Below are positions 51,768 to 60,874 of a DNA stretch of 64,000 nucleotides, one piece after another. Every line of letters starts with the position of its first letter. Position 1 is the first letter of the stretch. The translations under genes and the position numbers were made by a program. The stretch is from Paenarthrobacter sp. JL.01a. GTDB taxonomy: Bacteria; Actinomycetota; Actinomycetes; Actinomycetales; Micrococcaceae. The stretch lies in assembly GCF_025452095.1 (NCBI RefSeq), contig NZ_CP104877.1, positions 930,001 through 994,000 on the forward strand, read 5' to 3'. Below the pieces are notes generated by a model. The model ran no database searches. It was not told the DNA's origin and saw only the letters and a program-made list of their open reading frames with translations.

Positions 51768-53093
51768 ATGTCAGGACACACTGCACTCGCATCGTCGAGC
51801 ACGGCCGCCAAGCGTAAAGAAGCGCGCACGGTCATCATGTCCAGCTATCTGGGCAGCACCATCGAGTTCTACGACTTCCTGCTGTACGCGACGGCGGCAG
51901 CAGTTGCCTTCCCCAAGGTGTTCTTCGCCGGAACGGACGAGTGGGTAGGAGTCGTGGCGGCTTATGCAACGTTCGCCGCGGGCTACGTCGCACGGCCCTT
52001 GGGTGGCATCGTCTTCGGCCATTTCGGTGACCGGATTGGCCGCAAGGGCATGTTGATCGTGTCCATGGCCATGATGGGCGTCGCGTCCACGTTGATCGGC
52101 CTGATCCCGGGATCCAGCGTGATCGGTCCGTGGGGAGCGGTGCTTCTGGTGATCCTGCGGGTCTTCCAGGGCATCGCCGTCGGCGGTGAATGGGGCGGCG
52201 CCGCGCTGATGGCCCTGGAACACTCCGATCCGAAACGGCGCGGCTTCGCGGCCTCATTTGTGAACGCGGGTGCGCCGACGGGCGCTGTCCTGGGCACCGT
52301 GGTGATGGGTATCTTCTCGGCCCTTCCGCAGGACGCCTTCCTGGCCTGGGGGTGGCGGGTGCCGTTCCTGCTGTCCTTCCTCCTGCTGATCGTCGGCATG
52401 TTCGTCAGGCTGCGGGTTTCCGAGAGCCCGATCTTCGCTGAGGCTGTGGCCAAGGAAAGCGCGTTGGGAGCCAAGCGCAAGGTTCCGCTGCTGGAAGTAT
52501 TGAAGCGTCCAAAAGCCCTGATCATGATCATGTTTGCCGGAGCCGCCGGATTTGGCCTCCAGGTGGTGCTTCCCACGTTCTCTGTCACCTACGCGGTTTC
52601 CAAGGGCGCCCCACAGCAGGGCGTGCTCTATGCCTTTGCGGGAGCCTCGGCCATTTCCATCCTCTTTGTCCTGTTGGGCGGGCGCTTGTCCGATCGTTTC
52701 GGCCGCCGCCCGGTCATGGTCACTGGCCTGGCTCTTTTCATCCTGTACCTGTTCCCCATGTTCGGAATGCTCAGCTCAGGCAGTATCGCCTTGATCTTCC
52801 TGGCCTTCACCGTTGCACTCATTCTGCATTCCTCGCTCTACGGGCCGCTTGCGGCGTTTGTCTCCGAGCAGTTCGGCACCACCAACCGTTACACCGGTGC
52901 GGCTGTGGGCTACCAGCTGGCGACGTTGATCGGCACAGGCTTCACCCCGGGCATCGTTGCAGGCCTGTACAAGGATGCAGGTCAGAGCATCGTCCCCGTG
53001 GTGATCTTCCTGGCCGGTATGTCGCTGGTGTCAATTGTCTTCATCCTGCTGACGCGGGAGTCTAAGAACAACGACCTTTCCACGGTCAGTTAG
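51768..53093 (+). CDS. phdT: MHS-family (ShiA/ProP-like) MFS transporter (PhdT-like)
   Basis: 441 residues with 12 helices. The signature of the metabolite:H+ symporter group is present (GSTIEFYDFLLYATAAAVAF, then FGHFGDRIGRKGMLI and RVFQGIAVGGEWGGAALMAL). Relatives carry aromatic or organic acids such as shikimate, benzoate-type acids or alpha-ketoglutarate. Its position in the operon points to uptake of hydroxycinnamic acids. Confidence 0.9.
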   Translation: MSGHTALASSSTAAKRKEARTVIMSSYLGSTIEFYDFLLYATAAAVAFPKVFFAGTDEWVGVVAAYATFAAGYVARPLGGIVFGHFGDRIGRKGMLIVSMAMMGVASTLIGLIPGSSVIGPWGAVLLVILRVFQGIAVGGEWGGAALMALEHSDPKRRGFAASFVNAGAPTGAVLGTVVMGIFSALPQDAFLAWGWRVPFLLSFLLLIVGMFVRLRVSESPIFAEAVAKESALGAKRKVPLLEVLKRPKALIMIMFAGAAGFGLQVVLPTFSVTYAVSKGAPQQGVLYAFAGASAISILFVLLGGRLSDRFGRRPVMVTGLALFILYLFPMFGMLSSGSIALIFLAFTVALILHSSLYGPLAAFVSEQFGTTNRYTGAAVGYQLATLIGTGFTPGIVAGLYKDAGQSIVPVVIFLAGMSLVSIVFILLTRESKNNDLSTVS

Positions 53094-53103
53094 GAGTACC
53101 CAC

Positions 53104-54654
53104 ATGGACAACAACGGAGTTGGATCCTGGTTGCACCGCCGCCGCAACAAGTCCGGAAACCAGACAGCGCTCATCCATGGCGAGCGGAAACTGAGTTACC
53201 TCGAACTCGCCAACCGGACCGATCGCCTGGCCAACGCGCTCAAGGACAGGGGAGTGGCCAAGGGCGACCGCGTGGCCTATCTCGGCGAAAACCACCCGTC
53301 CTTCGTGGAAACCTTCTTTGCCTGCGGGCTGCTCGGAGCGATTTTCGTTCCGCTCAATACCCGCCTGGCCGCCCCGGAACTCCAGTTTCAATTGCAGGAT
53401 TGCGGCGCCAGCGTCCTGGTCAACGCCGAAGCCCTGGACCTCGTGGCCTCCGCATCAGTAGCGGACACATTGGTAACCCACCGTCTTGTGGTGGCGCCCG
53501 ACGACGGCCCGGAAAGTGCCGCCGCCAAGCTGCCATCCGGCGTCGAACAGTACCGGGAGGTGATTGAGCGCGCCGACGCTGCCCCGCTGGATGAAGCGGT
53601 GACCCTGGACGACGGCGCCATGATCCTCTACACTTCCGGCACGACGGGCAAACCGAAGGGAGCCCTGCTGACCCACGGCAACATCACGTGGAACTGCATC
53701 AACACCGTGGTGGACATGGACTTGGGCCGGAACGACGTAGCGCTCATGATTTCGCCGCTCTTCCACGTGGCATCCCTTGACATGGGACTGCTGCCGATGC
53801 TGCTCAAAGGCGCCACGGTCATCCTGGAGTCCAAGTTCGACCCCGCACGCGTCCTGGAGCTCGTGGGCCGGCACAAAGTCACCACGCTCAGCGGCGTCCC
53901 CACCACCTTCCAGATGCTCTGCGACCATGCTGAATGGTCGACGGCGGACCTCAGCTCCCTGGACAAGCTCACCTGCGGCGGGTCGGCGGTTCCGCAGCGC
54001 GTGCTGGACGCGTATGAAGAACGCGGTATCGGATTTACGGCGTGTTACGGCATGACCGAAACGGCTCCCGGTGCAACCATGCTGCCGGTCTCCGCGTCCA
54101 AGGAGAAAGCCGGCTCGGCGGGATTGGCCCACTTCTTCACGGATGTGCGGATCGTCGACCCCTTCGGCGGGGTCGTTGGTGCAGGGCAGGTAGGCGAGAT
54201 CCAGATCTCCGGGCCCAACGTCATCAAGGAATACTGGAACCGGCCCGAGGCCACAGCGGAAAGCTATGCGGATTCGTCGTGGTTCCGGTCGGGGGACATG
54301 GGCTCCCTCGACGATGACGGCTTCTTGTTCGTCTCGGACCGGCTGAAGGACATGATCATTTCCGGTGGCGAGAACATTTATCCAGCTGAGGTGGAAGCAG
54401 CCATTGCGGAGCTCCAGGCTGTGGGGAGCGTGGCTGTCATCGGGGTGAGCGACGATAAATGGGGAGAAGTGCCCCGCGCCGTCGTCACGCTGCGCGAAGG
54501 GAGTTCCTTGACCGAGGAGCAGCTGCGCTCGCATCTGGAAGGAAAGCTGGCCCGGTACAAGATTCCCAAGTCCGTGGTGTTCGTGGAGGAAATGCCGCGC
54601 ACAGCCAGCGGGAAGATCCGGAAAACCGACCTCCGCAAGCAATACGCCCAGTAG
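53104..54654 (+). CDS. phdA: AMP-forming acyl-CoA synthetase, hydroxycinnamate:CoA ligase type (PhdA-like)
   Basis: 516 residues. ANL-superfamily motifs: P-loop ILYTSGTTGKPKGA, YGMTETAPG (A5), FRSGDMGSLDDDGFLFVSDR (A7/A8), SGGENIYPAEVE and the A10 lysine in TASGKIRKTD. It activates the imported acid to its CoA ester with ATP, the first step of the pathway. GGAG precedes the ATG by 8 bases; the gap to the transporter gene is 10 bases. Confidence 0.9.
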   Translation: MDNNGVGSWLHRRRNKSGNQTALIHGERKLSYLELANRTDRLANALKDRGVAKGDRVAYLGENHPSFVETFFACGLLGAIFVPLNTRLAAPELQFQLQDCGASVLVNAEALDLVASASVADTLVTHRLVVAPDDGPESAAAKLPSGVEQYREVIERADAAPLDEAVTLDDGAMILYTSGTTGKPKGALLTHGNITWNCINTVVDMDLGRNDVALMISPLFHVASLDMGLLPMLLKGATVILESKFDPARVLELVGRHKVTTLSGVPTTFQMLCDHAEWSTADLSSLDKLTCGGSAVPQRVLDAYEERGIGFTACYGMTETAPGATMLPVSASKEKAGSAGLAHFFTDVRIVDPFGGVVGAGQVGEIQISGPNVIKEYWNRPEATAESYADSSWFRSGDMGSLDDDGFLFVSDRLKDMIISGGENIYPAEVEAAIAELQAVGSVAVIGVSDDKWGEVPRAVVTLREGSSLTEEQLRSHLEGKLARYKIPKSVVFVEEMPRTASGKIRKTDLRKQYAQ

Positions 54655-54662
54655 CCCTCCCG

Positions 54663-54711
54663 ACGCTCTCTCACATCCCTTGGGCTTCCTCCCTACGCTC
54701 TCTCACATCCC
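54663..54711 (+). repeat. 17-bp direct repeat after the CoA ligase gene
   Basis: ACGCTCTCTCACATCCC occurs at 54663-54679 and 54695-54711 (period 32 bp) just past the operon end. It may be a small repeat family; no others were noticed in the window. Confidence 0.7.
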
Positions 54712-54868
54712 CCGGTTGTGGGGGCCGTAATGGGCGAAACAATCCATCAATGGGCTAAATCCGGGTTAACTTTGTCCATCGAACTGCCTAAATGGCTTCC
54801 GGGGCATTACGATTGGCACGACTCTTCTCTGAGTACGCATGGTCACAACGAAACCGGGGGATATACCA

Positions 54869-55360
54869 ATGAGCTACCCGCAACAACCGCAACAGACCCA
54901 GCCTTACGGCACCCAGGCGGGCGAACCGCCCCTTTGGGCTCCCTACTACGGCGCTCCGATCGGCGCAGCCATCCAGCGCTTCTTCAAGAAGTACACCGCC
55001 TTCAGTGGCCGGGCCAGCCGCAGTGAATACTGGTGGGTTGCCCTGGCACTGGGTATTGTCGGCCTCGTCCTGCAGATCCTGACTGGCATCCTGGGCAGTG
55101 CAGGCGCGACGGTTTCCGCCAATGGAACTGCTGTTCCCGGCCCGGGCGCTACGGTGGGCTTCATCCTGCTGGGTATTTTCTACCTGGCAGTCCTGATTCC
55201 GTCCATCGCGCTGCTGGTTCGTCGTCTGCACGACGGCAACTTCAGTGGCTGGCTTGCCCTGCTGGGACTCATCCCGTTCGTGGGTGGCCTCGCCATCCTG
55301 GTCTTCGCACTCCTGCCGTCCAACCCGGCCGGCCAGCGCTTCGACCAGCCGACGGCCTAG
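54869..55360 (+). CDS. DUF805 membrane protein
   Basis: 163 residues. After a glutamine- and proline-rich N-terminus, the DUF805 segment AFSGRASRSEYWWVALALGI is followed by three more hydrophobic segments and the conserved LLVRRLHDGNFSGWLALLGL. The family of inner-membrane proteins has no assigned function. The ATG is preceded by GGGGG at about 8 bases. Confidence 0.9.
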   Translation: MSYPQQPQQTQPYGTQAGEPPLWAPYYGAPIGAAIQRFFKKYTAFSGRASRSEYWWVALALGIVGLVLQILTGILGSAGATVSANGTAVPGPGATVGFILLGIFYLAVLIPSIALLVRRLHDGNFSGWLALLGLIPFVGGLAILVFALLPSNPAGQRFDQPTA

Positions 55361-55394
55361 TACGTCACGCACTAAGTAAAGCCACGCACCAAGA

Positions 55395-55426
55395 AAAGGG
55401 GGCGGCACGCATTGTGCCGCCCCTTT
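55395..55426 (+). terminator. Rho-independent-like terminator after DUF805
   Basis: AAAGGGGGCGGCAC (55395-55408) pairs with GTGCCGCCCCTTT (55414-55426) with one bulged G around a 5-base loop, 34 bases after the stop codon. Confidence 0.75.
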
Positions 55427-55509
55427 CGCGTGCCCGGGGGTCGGCGACAAGCACTCCATGAAATGCTGTCATTAACGCGGACCGACCCCAACGATGAGGA
55501 GCGCCAGCC

Positions 55510-56709
55510 ATGGGACCGATCAAACGATGCGCCGTGGTGGGTGGCGGAATCATCGGTATCGCGGTTGCGCGGGAACTTGCCAACAAGCTCGACGGCGCGC
55601 AGGTCACCATCTTCGAAAAAGAGGTCCGTCTGGCCGCACACCAAACCGGCCACAACTCTGGTGTGGTCCACGCAGGCTTGTACTACGAACCCGGCGGGCT
55701 CAAAGCACGGTTGTGCCGCAGGGGAGTAGAGCTGCTCCAGGAATTCTGCGCCGCAAAAAACCTGCCCTACGAGGCCTGCGGAAAGCTGGTCATCGCGCAG
55801 ACGGCCGAGGAGCAGCACCGCCTGGAAGCCATCTTTGCCCGGGCCAAGGCCAACGGGGTGCCCGGCGCGCGCATGCTCAACGGCGACCAAATACGCGAGG
55901 TGGAGCCGAACGCCGTCGGGCTTTCCGCCTTGCACTCGCCGGAAACGGCGATCGTGGACTATGCGGCCATCACCAGGGCGCTCGCCGACGACGTTCGTGC
56001 CTCGGGCGGGACCATCCGGCTCGGGCAGGAAGTCACTGCGCTGGAACAGCAATCGGAGGGCGTGGTGGTGCGTACGAAGGACGGCAGCGGGCATTTCGAC
56101 CTGGTGGTGGCCTGTGCCGGCCTCCAATCGGATCGGCTGGCCGAGGCCACAGGCGAGCCAGCCACCCCGAAAATCGTGCCCTTCTTTGGGCAGTACTTCC
56201 TCCTGGGCGACGAAGCACGCCACCAAGTGAAGGGTCTGATCTATCCCGTTCCGGATCCCAGGCATCCTTTCCTCGGCGTCCATCTCACCAAGCGCATCGA
56301 CGGTGAAATGATGCTGGGTCCGAATGCCTTCATTTCCTTTGGCCGTGAGTCCTACGCCTGGAACGCGGTGAATGTCCGCGACATAATGAATTACGCGCTG
56401 TTTCCAGGGTTCTGGAATTTCGCCCGGAAAAATGTGCCCTCGGCGGTGCGGGAACTCCAGACCGTCGTGAGCAAAAAGAAATTCATCCGTGAGGCCATGC
56501 GCTTCGTGCCGTCCCTTGAGGGTGCCACCGTTCTCCCCGGAACCCGGGGCGTGCGCGCCCAGGCGATGAACGGTGACGGATCGCTGGTGGACGACTTTGT
56601 GATCGCACGACGCCGGGACGCGGTTTTGGTGCGGAATGCGCCTTCGCCCGGTGCTACTTCGTCCATGGCGATCGCCGAGTACATCGTGGAGCAGGCGCTT
56701 GCTGACTGA
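55510..56709 (+). CDS. lhgO: L-2-hydroxyglutarate oxidase
   Basis: 399 residues. FAD-dependent DAO-fold enzyme: the Rossmann motif AVVGGGIIGIAVARELANK, then the diagnostic HQTGHNSGVVHAGLYYEPGG, the FFGQYFLLGDEARHQVKGLI segment and GPNAFISFGRESY. It oxidises L-2-hydroxyglutarate to 2-oxoglutarate and feeds electrons to the quinone pool or to oxygen. The ATG follows a GGAG about 7 bases upstream. Confidence 0.92.
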   Translation: MGPIKRCAVVGGGIIGIAVARELANKLDGAQVTIFEKEVRLAAHQTGHNSGVVHAGLYYEPGGLKARLCRRGVELLQEFCAAKNLPYEACGKLVIAQTAEEQHRLEAIFARAKANGVPGARMLNGDQIREVEPNAVGLSALHSPETAIVDYAAITRALADDVRASGGTIRLGQEVTALEQQSEGVVVRTKDGSGHFDLVVACAGLQSDRLAEATGEPATPKIVPFFGQYFLLGDEARHQVKGLIYPVPDPRHPFLGVHLTKRIDGEMMLGPNAFISFGRESYAWNAVNVRDIMNYALFPGFWNFARKNVPSAVRELQTVVSKKKFIREAMRFVPSLEGATVLPGTRGVRAQAMNGDGSLVDDFVIARRRDAVLVRNAPSPGATSSMAIAEYIVEQALAD

Positions 56710-56779
56710 GGAATGTGAGTTAACAAGCCTGTGACCACCCGGAAACGGTGCTTACATCCCCGGTGGATAGCTTTGGCCC

Positions 56780-56986
56780 ATGATCACTTCACTGGCAACC
56801 CGCATTGGCCAAGCCCTCGGGCGTTGGATCGAGGCCGCCTACGTCTTGGACTGTGCGGGGCCTGAAGAGGACGAATCCCTGGCCGTGGCTCCGGATTGGA
56901 CCTGGCTGCCGGCCCTGAGCGGGGTCACCGTCGCAGGTGCCCAGGCCATCCAATCCCACGCAGGGAGGCCGCCAAAAGCCTTGTAG
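56780..56986 (+). CDS. Small hypothetical protein
   Basis: 68 residues: ITSLATRIGQALGRWIEAAY then an acidic stretch and a C-terminus ending SHAGRPPKAL. No family or ribosome site of note. It lies between lhgO and the DUF4193 gene; coding potential is moderate. Confidence 0.5.
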   Translation: MITSLATRIGQALGRWIEAAYVLDCAGPEEDESLAVAPDWTWLPALSGVTVAGAQAIQSHAGRPPKAL

Positions 56987-57112
56987 GAACCGCATCGGAA
57001 GCTGCGTTGTGTTGCGTTGAGCACACTATTCGTTATTGCCGGGTAGTATGCCCTAAACTCCTTCACTGAGGTGCCGGAATGGGCACTATGCAGCAACGAA
57101 AGCGAACCCTCA

Positions 57113-57415
57113 ATGGCTACTGATTACGACGCTCCGCGCAAGACAGAAGAAGAGTCTCCGGCTGAATCGCTTGAGGCTTTGCAGGCGTCCCGCGGGGGTG
57201 GCGCCCAGACCGCCGTCATCGACGTCGAGGACGTCGATACCGCTGAAGGAATCGACCTTCCCGGCGCCGATCTTTCGGGCGAGGAACTGACCGTCGTCGT
57301 GGTCCCGGAACAGTCCGACGAATTCACCTGTGGCTCCTGTTTCCTGGTCCGGCACCGGTCCCAGGTTGCACTGGAAAAGAACGGTCTCAAGTTCTGCAAG
57401 GACTGCGAAGGCTGA
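57113..57415 (+). CDS. DUF4193 protein
   Basis: 100 residues. MATDYDAPRKTEEES at the start, a central acidic part, and the C-terminal zinc-ribbon-like pair FTCGSCFLVRHRSQ and FCKDCEG. DUF4193 is an actinobacterial protein of unknown function; the four cysteines suggest a metal site. The family start Met-Ala-Thr-Asp-Tyr supports the ATG at 57113. Confidence 0.93.
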   Translation: MATDYDAPRKTEEESPAESLEALQASRGGGAQTAVIDVEDVDTAEGIDLPGADLSGEELTVVVVPEQSDEFTCGSCFLVRHRSQVALEKNGLKFCKDCEG

Positions 57416-57631
57416 ATAACGCGCTGATCACGTTATCTTCGATCACGAAAACGTGGCAGATGCCGTCTGAAACAGCCCTTGCAGCGTGCTCACGCCACTC
57501 TTTGATAATCCTCCTGTGACCCGCTGGCCGTCCCCTTAACAGTTATGCGCCGAAGCGGCCACAACCGGTCCAATGGTCTGAATCCGCTCCTACAGTTGAA
57601 GTATCAACTTCGCCTGAAGGGGGCACAAAAA

Positions 57632-58177
57632 ATGAGGAAAATTGGAGCGGGTTTGGCGGCTGTCCTGGCAGTCGCCGGGCTCGGTCTTGCAGTGCCGGGG
57701 CCAGCCTCGGCGGCATCGTATTGCGGCATCACCTGGGGCTCGCTGGCCAAGGCTGATCCAGATATGGGTTCAGGCAATGTCACAGCTGTGCGCACTGGAC
57801 AGCAGCCGTGCTTTGACCGTCTGGTGATCGATGTGAGCGGCAAAGTGGCCGGATACTCCGTGCAGTACGTTCCGGTGGTGACACAGGATCCCTCCGGCTT
57901 CCCTATCCCGGTCCTTGGAGATGCGGACCTCCAAGTGATGGTCACTGCACCTTCCCATGATCAGCAGGGCAACCCCACGTACCTGCCGGCAGCCAAGGCG
58001 GAGCTCTCCAACGTCTCCGGCTATCAGACGTTCCGCCAAGTGGTCTATGCGGGCAGCTTCGAGGGCACGACGAGCATCGGGCTGGGTGTCCGGGCCAGGC
58101 TTCCGTTCCGGGTCTTCGCCTTGGACGGACCCGACGGCGGTTCGCGGCTTGTGGTGGACGTCGCCCATCACTGGTAA
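57632..58177 (+). CDS. Secreted AMIN-like domain protein
   Basis: 181 residues. A signal peptide (GAGLAAVLAVAGLGLAVPGP, cleavage near ASAAS) precedes a beta-rich domain: VRTGQQPCFDRLVIDVSGKV, then GVRARLPFRVFALDGPDGGS and RLVVDVAHHW at the end, the pattern of AMIN-like (DUF) domains that bind cell-wall polymers. The strict role is unknown. GAAGGGG precedes the ATG. Confidence 0.85.
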   Translation: MRKIGAGLAAVLAVAGLGLAVPGPASAASYCGITWGSLAKADPDMGSGNVTAVRTGQQPCFDRLVIDVSGKVAGYSVQYVPVVTQDPSGFPIPVLGDADLQVMVTAPSHDQQGNPTYLPAAKAELSNVSGYQTFRQVVYAGSFEGTTSIGLGVRARLPFRVFALDGPDGGSRLVVDVAHHW

Positions 58178-58193
58178 GCCCGCAACCTCGTAG

Positions 58194-58272
58194 AACGCCG
58201 AGATAGCGGGAAAGCTGCCAGCTCGCCGGAAGTTTCCGGGCGAACTGGCAGCTTTCCAGCGTTTTCGGCGTT
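58194..58272. terminator. Large 79-bp palindrome between convergent genes
   Basis: Outer arms AACGCCG (58194-58200) and CGGCGTT (58266-58272) enclose inner arms GGAAAGCTGCCAG (58209-58221) and CTGGCAGCTTTCC (58245-58257), with further pairing (CGCCGGAA with TTCCGGGCG) toward the tip. It lies between the stops of the AMIN-like and permease genes. It may be a terminator or a palindromic repeat element. Confidence 0.7.
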
Positions 58273-58285
58273 ACACCGGCGGAGC

Positions 58286-59836
58286 CTACTCGGGCACCAC
58301 CAGCGCCGGAGTGTCCTTCCGGATGGTCTCACCGCGGAAGAAGCCGGGCCGCATGCGGGCCTGGATCAGCATGACCACTGCGCCCAGGGCCAGAATCCCG
58401 ATGCCCAGGATGAACACGAGTCCCACCCCGAAGATCTCCGATCCACTACCGAACTCCGGATCCCAGCTGTCCATTGCGGTCTGGAGGAACACGACGAACA
58501 GTCCCACGCCACCCAGTACCGGGCAGACCAGCCGCAGGAAGAAGTTGCGTGCACTGCTGAACACGCTGTTGCGGAAGTACCAGGCGCAAGCGATGGCCGT
58601 GAGCCCGTAGTAGAAGCAGATCATCAGGCCCAGGGCCAGGATGGTGTCGTTGAGGACGTTCTCACTGATCACGTGCATCACCGCGTAGAAGCCCGCGGAC
58701 AAGACGCCGGCCGCGATGGTGGCGAAGCCCGGCGTCGAGAACTTCTTGCTCATGTGGCTGAAGCGCTCCGGCAGGGCGCCGTAGTGCGCCATGGCCAGCA
58801 GGCTGCGTGACGGCGAAGTGAACGTGGACTGCAAGGAAGCCGCCGAGCTGGAAAGCACGGCCAGGGACATGAGGATCGCGAACGGACCCATGACCGGTGA
58901 TGCCAGTGCCGTGAACACGTTGGCATGGTTCTCAGGGTTGTTCAGCCCGATACCTGTATCTCCCACGCCGGCGAACATCATGGTGGCGATGGTGACCAGC
59001 AGGTAGATACCCAGGACTATGACGGCGGTGAGGGTGCCTGCGGCGCCCGCGGTCTTCTTGCCGTTGGCGGTCTCCTCGTTCACGGTGAGGCAGACATCCC
59101 AGCCCCAGTAGACGAAGATCGACAACGAAATTCCGGCCGCAATTTGGCCGAAGGTCTCAACCTTGGTGACGTCGAACCAGTCCCAGCTGAACGGAACAGC
59201 GGTCTCGGACGTCGACCAGTTGGCGAAGGCCATGGCGACGAAGAGCCCCAGGACCAACAGCTGGAAACCCACCAGCCCGTACTGGACAATCTTGGTGGTG
59301 TGCAGGCCGCGGTAACTGATCCACACGGCCAGGGCCACGAAGACGAAACAGGTGGCTACGTTCAGGAGCTTGTTCGAGGCGAGGTCGGCCAGCTCGGGGG
59401 AGCCGGTGGCCTGCGCGAGGAACAGGTAGAAGAAGTCCACTGCCACACCCGCAAGGTTGGACAGGACAATGATGTTGGCGGCGAGCAGGCCCCAACCGCC
59501 CATCCAGCCCACCCACGGACCGAACGCCTTGGTAACCCAGGTGAATGTGGTGCCGCTGTCGGGGGAGTCTGCGTTGAGCTCCCTGTAGGCCAGCGACACC
59601 AGGATCATCGGAATGAACCCGATCAGGAAGATCACGGGCAACTGCAGCCCGACTTCATTTACGGTTGGGCCGAGCGCACCGGTGAGGGTGTACGCCGGGG
59701 CGATGGTTGAAATGCCAAGAACGACGACGGCGAGGAGCCCCAACTGCCCCGTCTTCAGTCCCTTGCCGCTGATGTCGTGCGAGTCTGCAGCGGCGGTGGT
59801 GCTTGTGGAAGCACCGTTGCGGATTGTCTGGCTCAT
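58286..59836 (-). CDS. APC-family amino acid/polyamine permease
   Basis: 516 residues with about 12 helices. The first helix region (GLLAVVVLGISTIAPAYTLT) and ADSPDSGTTFTWVTKAFGPW are typical of APC transporters. It is the third gene of the aguB-aguA-permease operon, so agmatine, putrescine or arginine is the expected substrate (inference). The start is 12 bases after the aguA stop. Confidence 0.9.
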   Translation of the reverse strand: MSQTIRNGASTSTTAAADSHDISGKGLKTGQLGLLAVVVLGISTIAPAYTLTGALGPTVNEVGLQLPVIFLIGFIPMILVSLAYRELNADSPDSGTTFTWVTKAFGPWVGWMGGWGLLAANIIVLSNLAGVAVDFFYLFLAQATGSPELADLASNKLLNVATCFVFVALAVWISYRGLHTTKIVQYGLVGFQLLVLGLFVAMAFANWSTSETAVPFSWDWFDVTKVETFGQIAAGISLSIFVYWGWDVCLTVNEETANGKKTAGAAGTLTAVIVLGIYLLVTIATMMFAGVGDTGIGLNNPENHANVFTALASPVMGPFAILMSLAVLSSSAASLQSTFTSPSRSLLAMAHYGALPERFSHMSKKFSTPGFATIAAGVLSAGFYAVMHVISENVLNDTILALGLMICFYYGLTAIACAWYFRNSVFSSARNFFLRLVCPVLGGVGLFVVFLQTAMDSWDPEFGSGSEIFGVGLVFILGIGILALGAVVMLIQARMRPGFFRGETIRKDTPALVVPE

Positions 59837-59848
59837 GAAGGGCCCTTT

Positions 59849-60874
59849 CTAGATGGCCGTAGGCTGCTGCTGCGTGATGCAGTGGATGCCGCCGCCCCGG
59901 GCGAAGAGCTCGCGCGCGTCAACACTGACCACGCGGCGTCCCGGATAGGCATCGGCGAGAATGCGGAGGGCTTTCTCGTCCATGGGGTCATTGAAACTGC
60001 AGGCGATGACTCCGCCGTTGACTACCAGGTGGTTGATGTAGCTGTAGTCCACGTAGCCCTCATCATCGGTAAGGGTTTCCGGGGCGGGAACTTCGATGAT
60101 GTTCCACTCCCGGCCTGCTGCGTCATGGGTGGTGCGCAGGAAGTCGATGATCTCTCGGGAGACCTTGTAATCCGGGTGCTCGGGGTTCTGCTGGGAGTGG
60201 ACCAGCAGGGTTCCCGGCGAAGGAATGGCAGCCACGATGTCCACGTGGCCGCGCGTGCCAAACTTCTCCGAGTCACGCGTCAGGCCCCTCGGGAGCCACA
60301 CCACATGGGTGGCGCCGATGGTGCGGGCCAGTTCCTCTTCGATGTCGGCCTTGGTGAGACCGGGATTGCGGCCCTCGTCCAGCTGGACGGTTTCGGTCAC
60401 CAGTACAGTGCCTTCGCCGTCCACCTGGATGCCACCGCCCTCGTTCACGATCCCGGAGGGAAGGTGTGCAACTCCAGCCCGACCGGCAACGAACCCGGCG
60501 ATGAGCGAGTCCTTGTCCCAAACAGCCCAGTCCTGGGCGCCCCAGCCGTTGAAGATCCAGTCCACGGCGCCGAGCTTCTTGTTGGCATCCAGTACGAACG
60601 AGGGCCCGATGTCCCGCATCCAGGCATCGTTCAGCTCGGCGGTAAGCACCTCAACGCGAGGGTCGAGATAGCGCGCGGCTGTTTCGACGTCGTCGGGCGC
60701 TACCACCATGGTGACGGGCTCGAACTCAAGGATGGCGTTCGCGACGGCGGCCCAGGTGGAGCGCGCTGCGTGCGCCTTTTCCTCGGTGTCACCCAAGGTG
60801 TAGCCGCCGGTGGGGAAGGCCATCCAGACGCGGTCCTGCGGTGCCGTCTCGGACTGCATGCGCCAGGCGCTCAC
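59849..60874 (-). CDS. aguA: Agmatine deiminase
   Basis: 341 residues. The guanidino-modifying fold shows DAWMRDIGPSFVLD, then GGGIQVDGEGTVLVTE, RGHVDIVAAIPSPGTLLVH and the catalytic cysteine in ARGGGIHCITQQQP near the C-terminus. It converts agmatine to N-carbamoylputrescine and ammonia. The GTG at 60874 overlaps the aguB stop (GTGA); an ATG at 60859 is an alternative. Confidence 0.93.
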   Translation of the reverse strand: MSAWRMQSETAPQDRVWMAFPTGGYTLGDTEEKAHAARSTWAAVANAILEFEPVTMVVAPDDVETAARYLDPRVEVLTAELNDAWMRDIGPSFVLDANKKLGAVDWIFNGWGAQDWAVWDKDSLIAGFVAGRAGVAHLPSGIVNEGGGIQVDGEGTVLVTETVQLDEGRNPGLTKADIEEELARTIGATHVVWLPRGLTRDSEKFGTRGHVDIVAAIPSPGTLLVHSQQNPEHPDYKVSREIIDFLRTTHDAAGREWNIIEVPAPETLTDDEGYVDYSYINHLVVNGGVIACSFNDPMDEKALRILADAYPGRRVVSVDARELFARGGGIHCITQQQPTAI

